NCBI GenBank assembly: GCA_036674765.1 | Contig: JARVKI010000031.1 | Location: 310,001 to 374,000 of the forward strand | DNA from: Seiridium cupressi | Lineage: Eukaryota > Ascomycota > Sordariomycetes > Amphisphaeriales > Sporocadaceae | DNA: 64,000 bases | Direction: 5' to 3' | Shown: piece after piece, positions 1 to 9,980 of the stretch | Position numbering within the stretch: position 1 is the stretch's first letter | How the letters are laid out: each line of letters starts with the position of its first letter | Made by a program: the position numbers and the translations under genes | Notes under the pieces: model-generated | What the model was told of the DNA's origin: nothing | Databases searched by the model: none | The model's input: the letters and a program-made list of their open reading frames with translations, nothing else

Positions 1-1259
1 CGAACACGTCCCGTTGAGTGTTAAATAGGTATTTTGATGACTCTATCCAACAATGCGAAAATTATATTTGAGGCTCTTGTCGTCTGCAAGGGGTCTTTCA
101 GCTTTCTGAACCAGTCCACAAATAAAAACAAACAAGAAACGAACCTTTTTATTCAAATGAACAAATCTCTTTATCTCACCTAGGAGAATCCAACCGAACC
201 CCTTGTGGCCTAATCGAGCGTCACTGCGAATAAGTCCATTGTCTCACACACTAGCAATATACCGGTTCCAAAGTACGAAGCCTTCGGTATGCGCTCGGGG
301 TCACATAGTGAGCAGGCGCAAGTCCATCAAGGTTCCTTGGAAGGGGTCTAGTTTATCAAAAGCCAGGGACCAAGCAACTTGAACCTCTCGCATACATACA
401 TGTATGGGCGTGTCGCAGTGGAAGTAGGCCAGTTGTGTTAGACTGGGTGTATATAAAAATACTGATTGAAGATGGTGAATAGGAATCATTGCCGAAAACA
501 GAAAAACACATTATACGGCGAGCTATGATACATGTTATATAGATAATTGGACTGGCATTGAGTGACTTGGTGTGGAATGGTGATTTAGGTTGAATGTTCT
601 TGGGAATACAACCTTGGTATGGATTTATTGGATTCAGCTTGGTTGGCTACCCTTGTGAGAGTGGTCTCTTTCCGAGCAGTCTACTATTATATTGGCGAGA
701 CGAGGTGCAATAACGTGTTATGCGATAGTATAAGATGCCGGATTGATCTCTTGGCGTACTTGATTAGCCCGTGTTAGAGGTCCCAATCCAAGCCCCCTGC
801 CAACTGGCTTCTGCTTAGTTTGGCAGTGGTGAATAAACGCAGGGCGTCAGGGTGGGAGCTCAGGGTCCGTGCGTCCGACACCGTCGTCATTGCTAAGCTC
901 CAACTCAAGGCTCCCAGTCTCGAGCTCCAAGCCACAGCCAGAGCAGCTCGACGACGATAACAGAGACAACAAAGACCCACTCCGCCTGGGTGAATATGGT
1001 GAATTGACTGAATACCCAGAACGCGACGCCAATGATCCCATCGCCATCCTTACTTGATTCCTCAGCTCAAAGCTGTGTCGCAACCACCTGAACCTTCCCC
1101 TCCCCCGCCCTCCATCCCGGCCTCGCAGCCCTCGTCGTCCTGAGAACAGCACTCGCCATCACTTTATCGTGAGTTGGTTCCAGATCAAACAGCACTCGTC
1201 GGCAGTCATTGTTAACAGCGACTCACAGCAGCCTTGTTTGACAGACACCAACCTGCAAC
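1..1259. other. Non-coding region upstream of SNX41
   Basis: No convincing gene is visible. Short open frames here have no recognisable motif, and those at 770-1150 overlap on both strands. The last 300 bases are C- and CT-rich and run into the SNX41 start, as expected for its promoter and leader. Confidence 0.5.
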
Positions 1260-3399
1260 ATGTGGAACGACGAGGAAGACAACAATCCCTACGGCACCAG
1301 CTTTGACCGCCGCGACTCTATCACGTCTTCCTCAGCAAATCCCGCCTCACCCACCTCGCGAGAGTGTAAGTCTCCATTCATAGTGTTTCCCCGCCTCCCA
1401 TTCTTCCCCTCTGCCTTGTTTCTTTGGTCGAGGGTACATAATGTGGCAATCAATATCGTTGGATGACTCGCCAGATGAAGCTGATGCCGACTGGGAATAT
1501 CTAGACCCTCGTTACGATGCGCCGCATACCCCCTCGACGACCAGCGACGAGGCACCACCGACCCGTCCATTTGGCCAAGAAGCAAGTGATGTTGATAGCG
1601 ATGACGAGTATGCGGCCCAAGCCAGGAGCCAGGTCCCTAGGAGGAAGCCCGGCGGCTATGATAGTCGCATAGAGCAGGTCCTCTACGAGAATCCCGAGCT
1701 GCCCATCTTGATCACAGACGCCGGAAAGAGCTTGGAAAACGGTGGCAAATACATCGTATACACCATTCGAACCGGGGTATGTTGGCTCGACGGGTACCAT
1801 TGGAGACGCCGTGCTAATAACTACGATGTGGAAATAGGACCTCGAAGTGCGCCGAAGATATTCTGAGTTTGCTTCTCTACGAGATGCCCTCACCCGTCTT
1901 CATCCCACACTCATCATTCCTCCGATACCAGAGAAGCACACAATGGCAGACTATGCCGCAAACCCCACGAATGCCAAGCAGGATCAGCAAATTATCGACC
2001 TCAGGAAGCGCATGCTGGCGGTCTTCTTGAATCGGTGCCGCCGTATGGAGCAAGTGAGAAATGATGGTGTTTGGTGGAGATTCTTGGACCCGAATGCAAG
2101 CTGGAGCGAGGTTCTCCATACGCATCCTATCGCCTCGATTCCGAAGCAGGTTCTAAAGGCGCCGCCCCTGGATACTGCCAATGCATCGGTAGCGCACTCG
2201 TATCTTCCTGTTCCTGCCGCTTCTGCCAAGTTGAAGACGGGGCCAACCCCAGGGTTCGATGGATCAGCTAGCATTACCGGAGATCAGGTCATCCGGCGAT
2301 TCCCCCCCGACAGCCATGATCTGAACGAGCAGGAGCTAGACCCGTACTTCATCAGTTTTGAGACATCGATCAAAGAGCTCGAGAAGTTACTGATGGGCCC
2401 TATGGAGAAGGTCAACCGCCGCACATTAAACCACCTTTCTTCACTATCGACCGATCTATCCGATCTCGGTGCCAAGTATAACGCGTTCGCTCTGTCGGAA
2501 CAGTCACAGACCCTAGGCGCTGCAATCGAGCGCATTGGACAAGCTGCTGACACCTCGTACATTGCGACGGAAGAACTGGCTGGATCATTGGGTGCGAGCT
2601 TTGCAGAACCTATGAGGGAGAATGCACAGTTTGCCAGCGTCGTTCGCAGCGTGTTGCAATACCGCTTGCTGAAGAGAGTCCAGCAGGAGATGACGAATGA
2701 CGACTTGCACAAGAAGCGCGCTCTGCTGGATCAATTGGAGCGGAGCGAAGCCGAAGCGCAGAGAATTGAGCAGTACTTGAGCAGTTCGCAACAAATCAGC
2801 GGTAATCGTCAGGTACAACCACCTCGGAGGTCATCGAGCATGAAAGAGACGTCCACGCACCACCCTAGGGAAGGCAGCGGCGAGGACACGGCATCCATCG
2901 ATTCCGATTTTCCTCCGACCCATGGCGACTTCTCTTCGGCCCCCTCGGCAAGAGTAGGGGCACCAGAGCATTCTCATCCTAGCCCTTCACACAAGAAAGC
3001 ACCGAGCGGCAACTCGATCACGAACAAGATTTTCGGTCCCATCCGGCATGCTATCCAAGGTGTAGCAGATGTCGATCCCGAGAGGACGCGCCGAGATACG
3101 ATCGGCAAGACGAAGGAAAGCATTGAGCAGCTCGAGCAAGCCCAAGTAGTATCGGCTCAAGATGTCAAAGACGCAAGCACCAGCATCCTAAAGGATCTAA
3201 AGAGATTCCAGGGGGAGAAGGAAGATGACCTAAAGCGGTACATGGTGAGTCAACCTATGATTACGCGTGTTGAAAAATATTATCGTGCTGATTTTGTTAG
3301 CTTGCCTATGCGAAAAGTCAGATCGAGTGGGCAAGAAAGTGCAAGGAAACATGGGAAGAGGCCAAAGCCGAGGTTGATAAGATTGATGATCAGACATAG
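1260..3399 (+). CDS. snx41: Sorting nexin-41 (PX-BAR), Snx41/Atg20 type
   Basis: A phosphoinositide-binding sorting nexin acting at endosomes in protein retrieval and, in filamentous fungi, linked to Atg20-type selective autophagy. Four exons fit: 1260-1365, 1475-1776, 1838-3244 and 3301-3399, giving about 637 residues. The N terminus MWNDEEDNNPYGTSF is characteristic of fungal Snx41. The PX domain lies at about residues 85-225. It spans the 1777-1837 intron, which has a GTATGT donor and a GCTAATAAC branch site, and includes the RRRYSEF phosphoinositide-binding stretch. The second half is helical BAR sequence, and the last exon restores a charged C terminus ending DKIDDQT. The first intron acceptor (CCAG at 1471-1474) is the least certain boundary. 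The gene converges on the minus-strand transporter at 3872. Confidence 0.93.
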
Positions 3400-3871
3400 A
3401 ACGAGCGGAAATTGTACCCATGACTGAACCAGGACATAATTTAGTACCCCAAAACAGTAAGCGTCGATACTGCGAGACGTTACTATTATAATTGATGCAC
3501 AATCTTTACGGCTGAGAATGGCCTTTAATCAATGTAGAGTTGACAATGGATTGAATATTGTCGGTCACTTTTCCGAGCTTGAGACTGCCGGAAGAAATCC
3601 TGGTAGAACGATTTGATCCTACCAGACGCGATCTATGAGAGTTGTAGCATATTCTCCGAAAATGTCACTCATAGGTTGAATTCCCGAACGAAAAGCATCG
3701 TGGATATCCATATCGGGGCTTTGCGTGCTTCAAAACCTATAGCTATCATGATTTGCTTGGAAAACAGTCATCTGGTCAAGCCAGTAGTGGGTCATTATAG
3801 TTGTTTCGTGATGTGATCAATATTTTATTTATCTTTCAAATAGCAAACATAGCATGGATTTCCCGGGGCTA
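3400..3871. other. Convergent intergenic region
   Basis: This is the space between the 3' ends of SNX41 (+) and the transporter (-). It is AT-biased and should hold both 3' ends. No gene is seen. Confidence 0.5.
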
Positions 3872-5341
3872 TTATCCATGTTTCCGAGCAGACTTTTCTT
3901 CAATTCCATCAACATCTCTCTCTTCAGTACTACCTCGCCTGACACCACTGCTACTACTTGACTCCGCTTCGCCGCTCTCGACATCTGGCATGGTCCTCTC
4001 ATCATGGCCAGATGGCACGACCTGGTACAGTTGGTCAGATGCGAACAGAGATCTGCAGTTCCCCAAGGCCCATTCGAAATGACTCTTCGCTGTCTCGAAC
4101 CCGCCCATGGAGTAATAGAATAGGGCCACAAGTGTGACAAGGTAGCCGACGGCCTGCAGCAGTGTCATGGGCGTGTTCCAGATGACCATGGAGGCCACCA
4201 CAAGGAGAATGCTCTTCAAAATGTCCGTGAGATTCATAGCGAGGGCTGAGGTCCGACCGATCTACGGGTTGGGTTATGATTAGTGCACGTGGACTGGTTT
4301 GCAGAGCGGTATCAGGGGAAGGAGCCAGAAGATATTTCGCAAAAGGGACGAGGAGAAGATGAAAAACATACCAGGAACACACTAGCAACATTCAACATAA
4401 ATGCCACCAGACCGTTAAGTACCAAGACAGTCCATCCGACCCTTTGCAGGTCCGCCGAATCGAATTTAGGCATCTCGAACACCAGAGCGACCACGCCGTT
4501 CAATATAGCGCACACTGGCGCGTAGTAGTAGAGGCCGACCAAGGGGTCCATCCCCGCCCCTTTCAGAATCTTGCCGTCCCCTTCTTTGCTTAATAATCCT
4601 TGGATGAGCAATAGCCTCAGAGACTCGGCCACGGTTCCGCCCATCTGGAAGCTAAATCCAATCCAATTGAAGCGCCCCTCGCCCAAACTGCTCAGAAGCA
4701 CGCCACCCGCAATGATCAGCACGTTCCAAAGCTTGGAAAGCTTCGGGTTGTCGAAACCGAGGAAAAACGACAGGAAGAGCGTTGAGACGGGAGCGAGGGC
4801 CTTGAGCATCTGGATAAAGGGCACGGAGAGGTAGAGATAGGTCAGATTGGAGCATAGCAGGGATATCGTGTACAGGATCCCGATGGGGAGGATGGCCCGG
4901 ATGTAGATACGCCCGTTCAGTTTGATGGCATGGCGGCTATCAAGAAGGGGTGTGAAGCGGGCGAGTAGCTGGGTCAGCAAGGTTGACGTCACAAGGTGAA
5001 TGGTCGTTAAAATGATAGCTATTAGTGAGTCAGTATTGGGGGAAAAAAAAAAGAGATCTGGTTGCTACGTTGGCAGGGATGACTTGCGGTATCCTGCAGT
5101 TGCTGTCAATATACTGAACGGAACTGGCGGGTTGGAAGAACAGCGACTTACGGAATCCAGCTGTGTCGAGTAGCCATTTATTGAAGATGATGGTAATATT
5201 GCTGAAGAATATCCAGGCCCTGTATCGTCGTACTCAGCCAGAGAAGTTCTCTTTTGGAACAGGATGCTGGGTTGAGGGTTCGTGTGCATACGCAATATAG
5301 AACGCCGGATGTAGGTCTGGCATTTTCGCCGTGGCCAACAT
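3872..5341 (-). CDS. Triose-phosphate/nucleotide-sugar transporter family protein
   Basis: A polytopic carrier of the fungal TPT/SLC35 (DUF250, EamA-like) family, probably in the Golgi or ER; the substrate cannot be read from sequence. Exons on the minus strand are 5341-5292, 5219-5152, a 6-nt microexon 5093-5088, 5018-4372 and 4261-3872, totalling 386 residues. After the first splice the protein reads PDLHPAFYIAAWIFFSN and then FNKWLLDTAGF, the conserved first helix and lysine motif. With the microexon it continues RYPIILTT, the usual family sequence. Later exons hold about eight more hydrophobic helices and the conserved IGRTSALAMNLTDILK stretch. The tail after the last helix is acidic and serine-rich. 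Start ATG 5341 is the first that joins this frame; an in-frame ATG lies six codons later. Confidence 0.85.
5088..5093 (-). other. Candidate 6-nt microexon in the transporter gene
   Basis: Reading the minus strand, CTGCAG is followed by GATACC and then GCAAGT. Exon 2 leaves one C and the next exon starts CT, so including the six bases gives CGA-TAC-CCT (Arg-Tyr-Pro). This restores GFRYPIILTT, the motif expected at this place in the family. Skipping it gives GFPIILTT, also in frame. The downstream intron (5087-5019) would be GC-AG type, with an ACTCACTAA branch region. Confidence 0.7.
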
Positions 5342-5927
5342 CGTCCTGGGAAGGCTCAAGGATATCGGGGAGTGTATGGTTGAGCGCACACTTTTGGAAC
5401 GACCATTAGGTGAGGGAGCAAGCTTTTACAGTTTGTGTATGGACATGCAGTCATGTCATATCACAAACAAGAAGACATGACCAAAGAGCAGAGGTTTACG
5501 AGTAAGTTATCGTTCGGATCAAGGGACGAGAGGGATACAATCCGAGACCATCGGCGTGGTCCAAGGTGAGACAGAGTGCGAAGCCTTTGAATGAGGTGTC
5601 TCACGCTATTGAGCACAAGCTGACGTACGAATGCAAATGGGGCTGTTATTGTTCTCACTGCTCAACTTTACTGCGCCTCAGGGTGAAGTCAACTTTGGGA
5701 AACGGGGTGCCTAACGTGTCCCCACTAATTCATTGGTGTCCGCCCCCGGGTTCATCGGCTGTGTTGAGCAGAGGAGGATTCGAGAGCTACTTCAAAGGCC
5801 CTCGGCCTGTGCCGCTCAGCAACTTAACTAATTGATCGATCAACATATAACTTAAGGTATACGCCACAACAGGCATTGCCGATCGCTTGAAAGCTGTCTA
5901 CGACATCAATCAGCCGTGGCTTACCGC
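5342..5927. other. Intergenic region upstream of the transporter
   Basis: Promoter-side DNA of the transporter and 3' flank of the proteolipid-like gene. No open frame here resembles a protein. Confidence 0.45.
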
Positions 5928-6578
5928 TCAATAGAGGCACGGGGTCGCATCCCGTGACTTCGTCAGCATCAGGATGCTAACGATGACGCCGTGAAGCCCG
6001 AGCACTTCAGCAAAGATGAGGATGAGGACCATGCCGACGTAGAGTCGAGGCTGTTGCGTGCTCGCTCGAACTACAGCCCATATCTGATTAGCTATACCAG
6101 GAGTGGCAGTCGAGGGAATGAAAAGAAGCAATCACCTCCAGCATCACCAACGATTCCGATGGCAGATCCCGCTGCAAGCCCACAGAGGCCTACACTGATA
6201 CCGGCTCCAAGTTGTAAAAAGCCCTGGTGAAGTGGCATTTTCTCCAGCAGGTCCCCGGAGATGATCACGCTCGCGACTAAGCCGTAGATGGATAGAATTT
6301 GAGCTATAATAGCGCATAGGCTTGAGTTGGCGGAGGACAGTTAGCAACGCAGGTTTGATCTTGTGCAGAGGAGCAAGCGCATACGTGTTCTGCATCAAGC
6401 GCTCTGGATGAATGAGTTACGATGAGAATATGGCACCGCGTGATTTGGCTGTCCCATAGCTTGCCCCGAACACGGTAAACATGATGGATGCAGCATAGCC
6501 CATTGGGCCGAAGAATGAATGTTCGCTCAAGTCAAGATCGATTTGCACATCAAGGGTATTCCAAGTTATCTCCAGCAT
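5928..6578 (-). pseudogene. V-ATPase proteolipid (subunit c) paralog with in-frame stop
   Basis: Related to the membrane-embedded proton-carrying c subunit of the vacuolar ATPase. Visible minus-strand segments are 6578-6385 (FFGPMGYAASIMFTVFGASYGTAKS, helix 1), 6320-6136 ([16 protein letters not shown] and the helix-3 stretch ending GIVGDAG) and 6070-5928 ([23 protein letters not shown]). The last segment keeps the helix-4 glutamate in FAEVLG. Introns 6384-6321 (GCTAAC branch) and 6135-6071 look normal. The helix 1-2 loop is collinear with functional subunits but is broken by TAA at 6419-6417, between GAIFSS and LIHPERLMQNT. One alternative avoids the stop: a single 100-nt intron, 6420-6321, with GTAACT donor. 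That removes about 12 residues of loop and helix 2, so I favour a decayed or atypical paralog. The start (ATG 6578; another in frame at 6692) is uncertain. Confidence 0.6.
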
Positions 6579-7956
6579 ATACAGGGCTAAAGACGTAATA
6601 CATGAGTACATTAATAAAGTTAACAATAGACCTGTTTCCGGACTTACCAACGATCGGGGTAATAGCCATCCATGAAATATTGCAATGGGCAAATGCTTTC
6701 AAATTTATGTCTGGACGATAGGCAGCAAAGGTAGGCCTCTAATCGAAAAGTTCCCAACCTGGGATAGAGCTTGATTCAAATGAGGAAAGCAAGAACGGAA
6801 GTGAAGAGCTCAATACGCGCCTATAACCAACATTCTAGGCACTCATTTTCGACCATGCACGACTGGGTACCAAACCCATCTTGCTTATTCGATCGAAGCT
6901 TAAATCATGTTTCTTTCAGTGGTCGGGCGCCCTCTGAAGATCCTCCACGCTGCTGCTGTGACACATGGTTTCCAAGCAGAAGAATATGGGAGGATGCGAT
7001 TGGCGCTTGGCCTCACGCCAGGATTGCACATGATTGACGTCAAGCAATCACAGAAGGTTATCACAAACGACTGACCACTTATAGCATTGCCCATAGGATT
7101 ATGAGCGCAACTGCCTTGTATTGCAAAGAAGGAAAAAAAAAAAAAAAAAAAAAAAAAAAGTGAGAGAGACCACCCCCTAACAATGGGGGAATTAAAGCTG
7201 AAATTGAGAAAATCAGATTTGTGTGTGGAGGTTGGAATTCATCTAAGATATTCTAGGAAAATTACATTCAGTAAATATTTAGCCTTATCTATTCCTCATT
7301 TTCGCCGAGAGAACGCTTAACCTTAATTTAAAGGAAAGGTGGCCGGTCGTTTGTAGAAACCTTTCCAATACACCAGTAGATAAGAGGATTGCGGATATAT
7401 GGCACGATCAGAGGGCTGACTGGCAGAGTATGTATCTCCTCTGTGCCGACCTGGTCTGAAATTATGTTTTTGTCAGTACTGCCACTGCGGTCTGGGTAAC
7501 CTATAGCTCACCAATTTAGTCGAACCACGACGGCATAATGCACCAATCTATCACACCTACTGTGAGTTCATCGCAACCGTGGAGTGAATGCCGATGGGCC
7601 TGGCTTGGATGCTATCTACAATGACGCGCCAGCATAGAAGTTTTAGAGGGAATGGACGAGACAACGTATGAGACCCTCATACCACGAAAGTGGATTTCAT
7701 GTGTTAGATAGTATTTCACATTCCTGTTAATAATCATTATCAGTACGATTACTAGATATTGAGGATTGGCGCAAGTACGCGATGTAGACTTTGACTATAG
7801 ACCGTCAGCGACGGTAACACACCATTAGCGAGTACATCAATTTAATTAATGCAATTAATGACGCAGCAGTGTGTCATCAGATATGACGGGCTCAGCTCTA
7901 TGTGAATTTCAATACCGATGTACCAAATTGATTTGGCAATTGTGCGCTGTTTGCAT
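6579..7956. other. Gene-free stretch with a long A-tract
   Basis: No supported gene. The region is AT-biased with stops in all frames apart from short chance ORFs. It contains the 27-base A-tract described separately and forms the downstream flank of the acyltransferase. Confidence 0.5.
7133..7159 (+). repeat. Poly(A) tract of 27 bases
   Basis: An uninterrupted run of A at 7133-7159, preceded by GAAGG and followed by GTGAGAGAGACC. It could be a simple homopolymer or the tail of a decayed retroposed sequence. No reverse-transcriptase or retrocopy sequence was recognised upstream. Confidence 0.9.
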
Positions 7957-9294
7957 TCAACCGACATACTCCGCATACTGCCTCCACTCTGGATCGGCCC
8001 TCAGTCCTTGGATCTCTCTATCCACCAAGCAAAGCTGTACGTCAATATCCCCTTCTTCCGTCCTGGGAAAGAAGTACAACAAGCTCTGAACAGGCTTCGA
8101 TGTGGGCCGTCTAATCACTGATGGCTTGCCTAGCACGCCGAATTTGAGAGAATATGCATGCACACCCGCCCACGAGGACGCGTTCACCCACGTGTCTGGT
8201 TTGTATCCTTTGACAAAGCTGAATGTGCTCTTGTCCGGCTCTTCGGCAATGGCTGCTAGCAGGCGACGGAGGAGGCCGGGGTCTCTGATTTCCCGTAGGT
8301 CACGGCGGAGCTGAGCAACCACGTCTGCCAACGATGAGCGGTTCAATTCGTCAGAGGCCATAGTTGTGTAGGTTTTGACAGCCAAGTTGCCCATGTACTC
8401 AGGAGGAATATTAAGCGGGCGCCTGCAATCAACGGCACGTGAGAAACCAGTAACGGCATCCGGCCTCTCACCCATGCCCATCCGAATTGCGCTGAGTCGT
8501 TTCCAGACGAACGCACTCAAAGCGTCATCGATTGACGGCGTTCCAGCAGTTTTTCGCAGCAGACCAAGCTGTGTGGACTTGAATCGGAAAATGTAGAAAA
8601 ATGGCAACCAACCTGGCGGGGCAGGCGGACGCATGGGTTTCCCCAAAGAAGAAGAGCATCGCAGGTGAGAGATATCGTGCTGTGAGACACTAGTGTCCGA
8701 GAAGGAGAAGAGGCCCATTCGATCATACATGTTGGCCGCAATGATTGCCTCGTCTAGTTCTTGGCCAAGGAGTGTGTTGGCCAAGAGCCGGAGAAATTGG
8801 TCGATCCCGTTCATATCGAGCATGTTATGCTGAGCGGCACAGTCAAGAATGAGACCGTCTCGAATCCAACTTCCAGTTAAGGTCAGAACCGGGGCCGGGT
8901 TGGTTTCAGATTCGGGATAGCTATCTGGAAGAGATGTTTCTGCTGACAAGAGTGTGACGTCTAGGACGTCGCCGGGCACCTTGAGCAGGCTGATGTCTTC
9001 GTAGGCTGACAACACATCACTTCGATCTTGGATCTTGAGTATGGTTTCTGTGTCTGGACAACGAGCAACTAGGAAGTTGCCTGAATTTCCGGCATCTTCG
9101 CCTCGGTGGACGACGGCCCCACCTAGCCATGGCAGAGCAGCCGTGATCTTGCAAGTAGCCTTTTCGAGAGCGGCAACTGTATCTCCCCTCGAAAGGCCTT
9201 CAGGATGAGCGAAGCAGAGAGCAAGGTGGGTATAGCCTTTCAGTCGAGGCAACTGACCCAGTATATCTCGGGTGCCAGGAAAAGTTTCTTCCAT
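7957..9294 (-). CDS. BAHD-type acyltransferase (trichothecene 3-O-acetyltransferase-like)
   Basis: An intronless 445-residue enzyme of the BAHD / fungal Tri101-like acyltransferase family, which moves acyl groups from acyl-CoA to hydroxyl or amine groups of small molecules. The catalytic HxxxD motif is visible as HNMLD at residues 156-160, followed by MNG as is common in the family. The length, an early PxxxG-rich N-terminal half and a C-terminal segment with VNASSWAGVHAY (in place of the plant DFGWG loop) agree with fungal members. Family membership does not identify the acceptor; acetylation of a secondary metabolite or its detoxification is likely. It is not next to other trichothecene genes. 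The ATG at 9294 is the first in frame, and the reading frame is intact. Confidence 0.85.
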   Translation of the reverse strand: MEETFPGTRDILGQLPRLKGYTHLALCFAHPEGLSRGDTVAALEKATCKITAALPWLGGAVVHRGEDAGNSGNFLVARCPDTETILKIQDRSDVLSAYEDISLLKVPGDVLDVTLLSAETSLPDSYPESETNPAPVLTLTGSWIRDGLILDCAAQHNMLDMNGIDQFLRLLANTLLGQELDEAIIAANMYDRMGLFSFSDTSVSQHDISHLRCSSSLGKPMRPPAPPGWLPFFYIFRFKSTQLGLLRKTAGTPSIDDALSAFVWKRLSAIRMGMGERPDAVTGFSRAVDCRRPLNIPPEYMGNLAVKTYTTMASDELNRSSLADVVAQLRRDLREIRDPGLLRRLLAAIAEEPDKSTFSFVKGYKPDTWVNASSWAGVHAYSLKFGVLGKPSVIRRPTSKPVQSLLYFFPRTEEGDIDVQLCLVDREIQGLRADPEWRQYAEYVG

Positions 9295-9980
9295 ATCGGG
9301 AATTGCCAGTCAAGCACGTACCTAGGTGTTCTATTCGTAGGTGATCACGAGAGAGAAGAGGCGAAATTGCAGAACAAATGCTTCGTAGTTGCGTTTGTTG
9401 AATTGGTCAATTGATAAGCCTTAATTAATGGAGCTCATGCGGGGCTTTGGCTATGTGAGGTGCACCTATAGCTATGTGTAATACACTGCACCTACACCAT
9501 CCAGTCGGACTTGAAAATTCATGCTCGGAGGAAGGAGGTTAAGCGATCTAAACGGTGGTTAGTATACCTCCCATTCCGTAGGGAAAATCGGAATATTCAA
9601 AACCGGCTACGCCTTTGGCTAATTATACTTAATACTAACGCTTTTCAACTAGTTACCTACCTAGGCACATATGTAGTCAACAGAATTTTAGCGACGAGTA
9701 AATGGTTTGATATATTTTTATATTTTAATTTATGATATAAAACATAGTTTTTGAAACCCATATTTTTGAAAGTTATATGATACGATACGACAGGGAACAT
9801 GCTAATTTATTACGGTTATTGGGGGCCGACATCAGTTGTGTTGTACAAGCACGTGCAAAAGCAAAGCTGCCTGGAGCCTTATCTGCCGCTTTGTTGACCT
9901 TGCACCCTCAATCGTTCAGCATCGTTTCTCACGTTAAATTGAACTTACTTCAGGGTTGAATAGTCGGCAATCGGTGCATA
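9295..9980. other. Divergent intergenic region
   Basis: A shared upstream region between the acyltransferase (-) and the membrane protein (+). The segment at about 9540-9780 is AT-rich and contains a CCTACCTAGG palindrome-like motif. No coding signal is seen. Confidence 0.45.

Noticed and set aside
847..1152. 101-codon minus-strand frame rich in Arg, Gly and Ser
   Set aside because: It lies in the SNX41 promoter, overlaps plus-strand frames, and has no domain or splice context.
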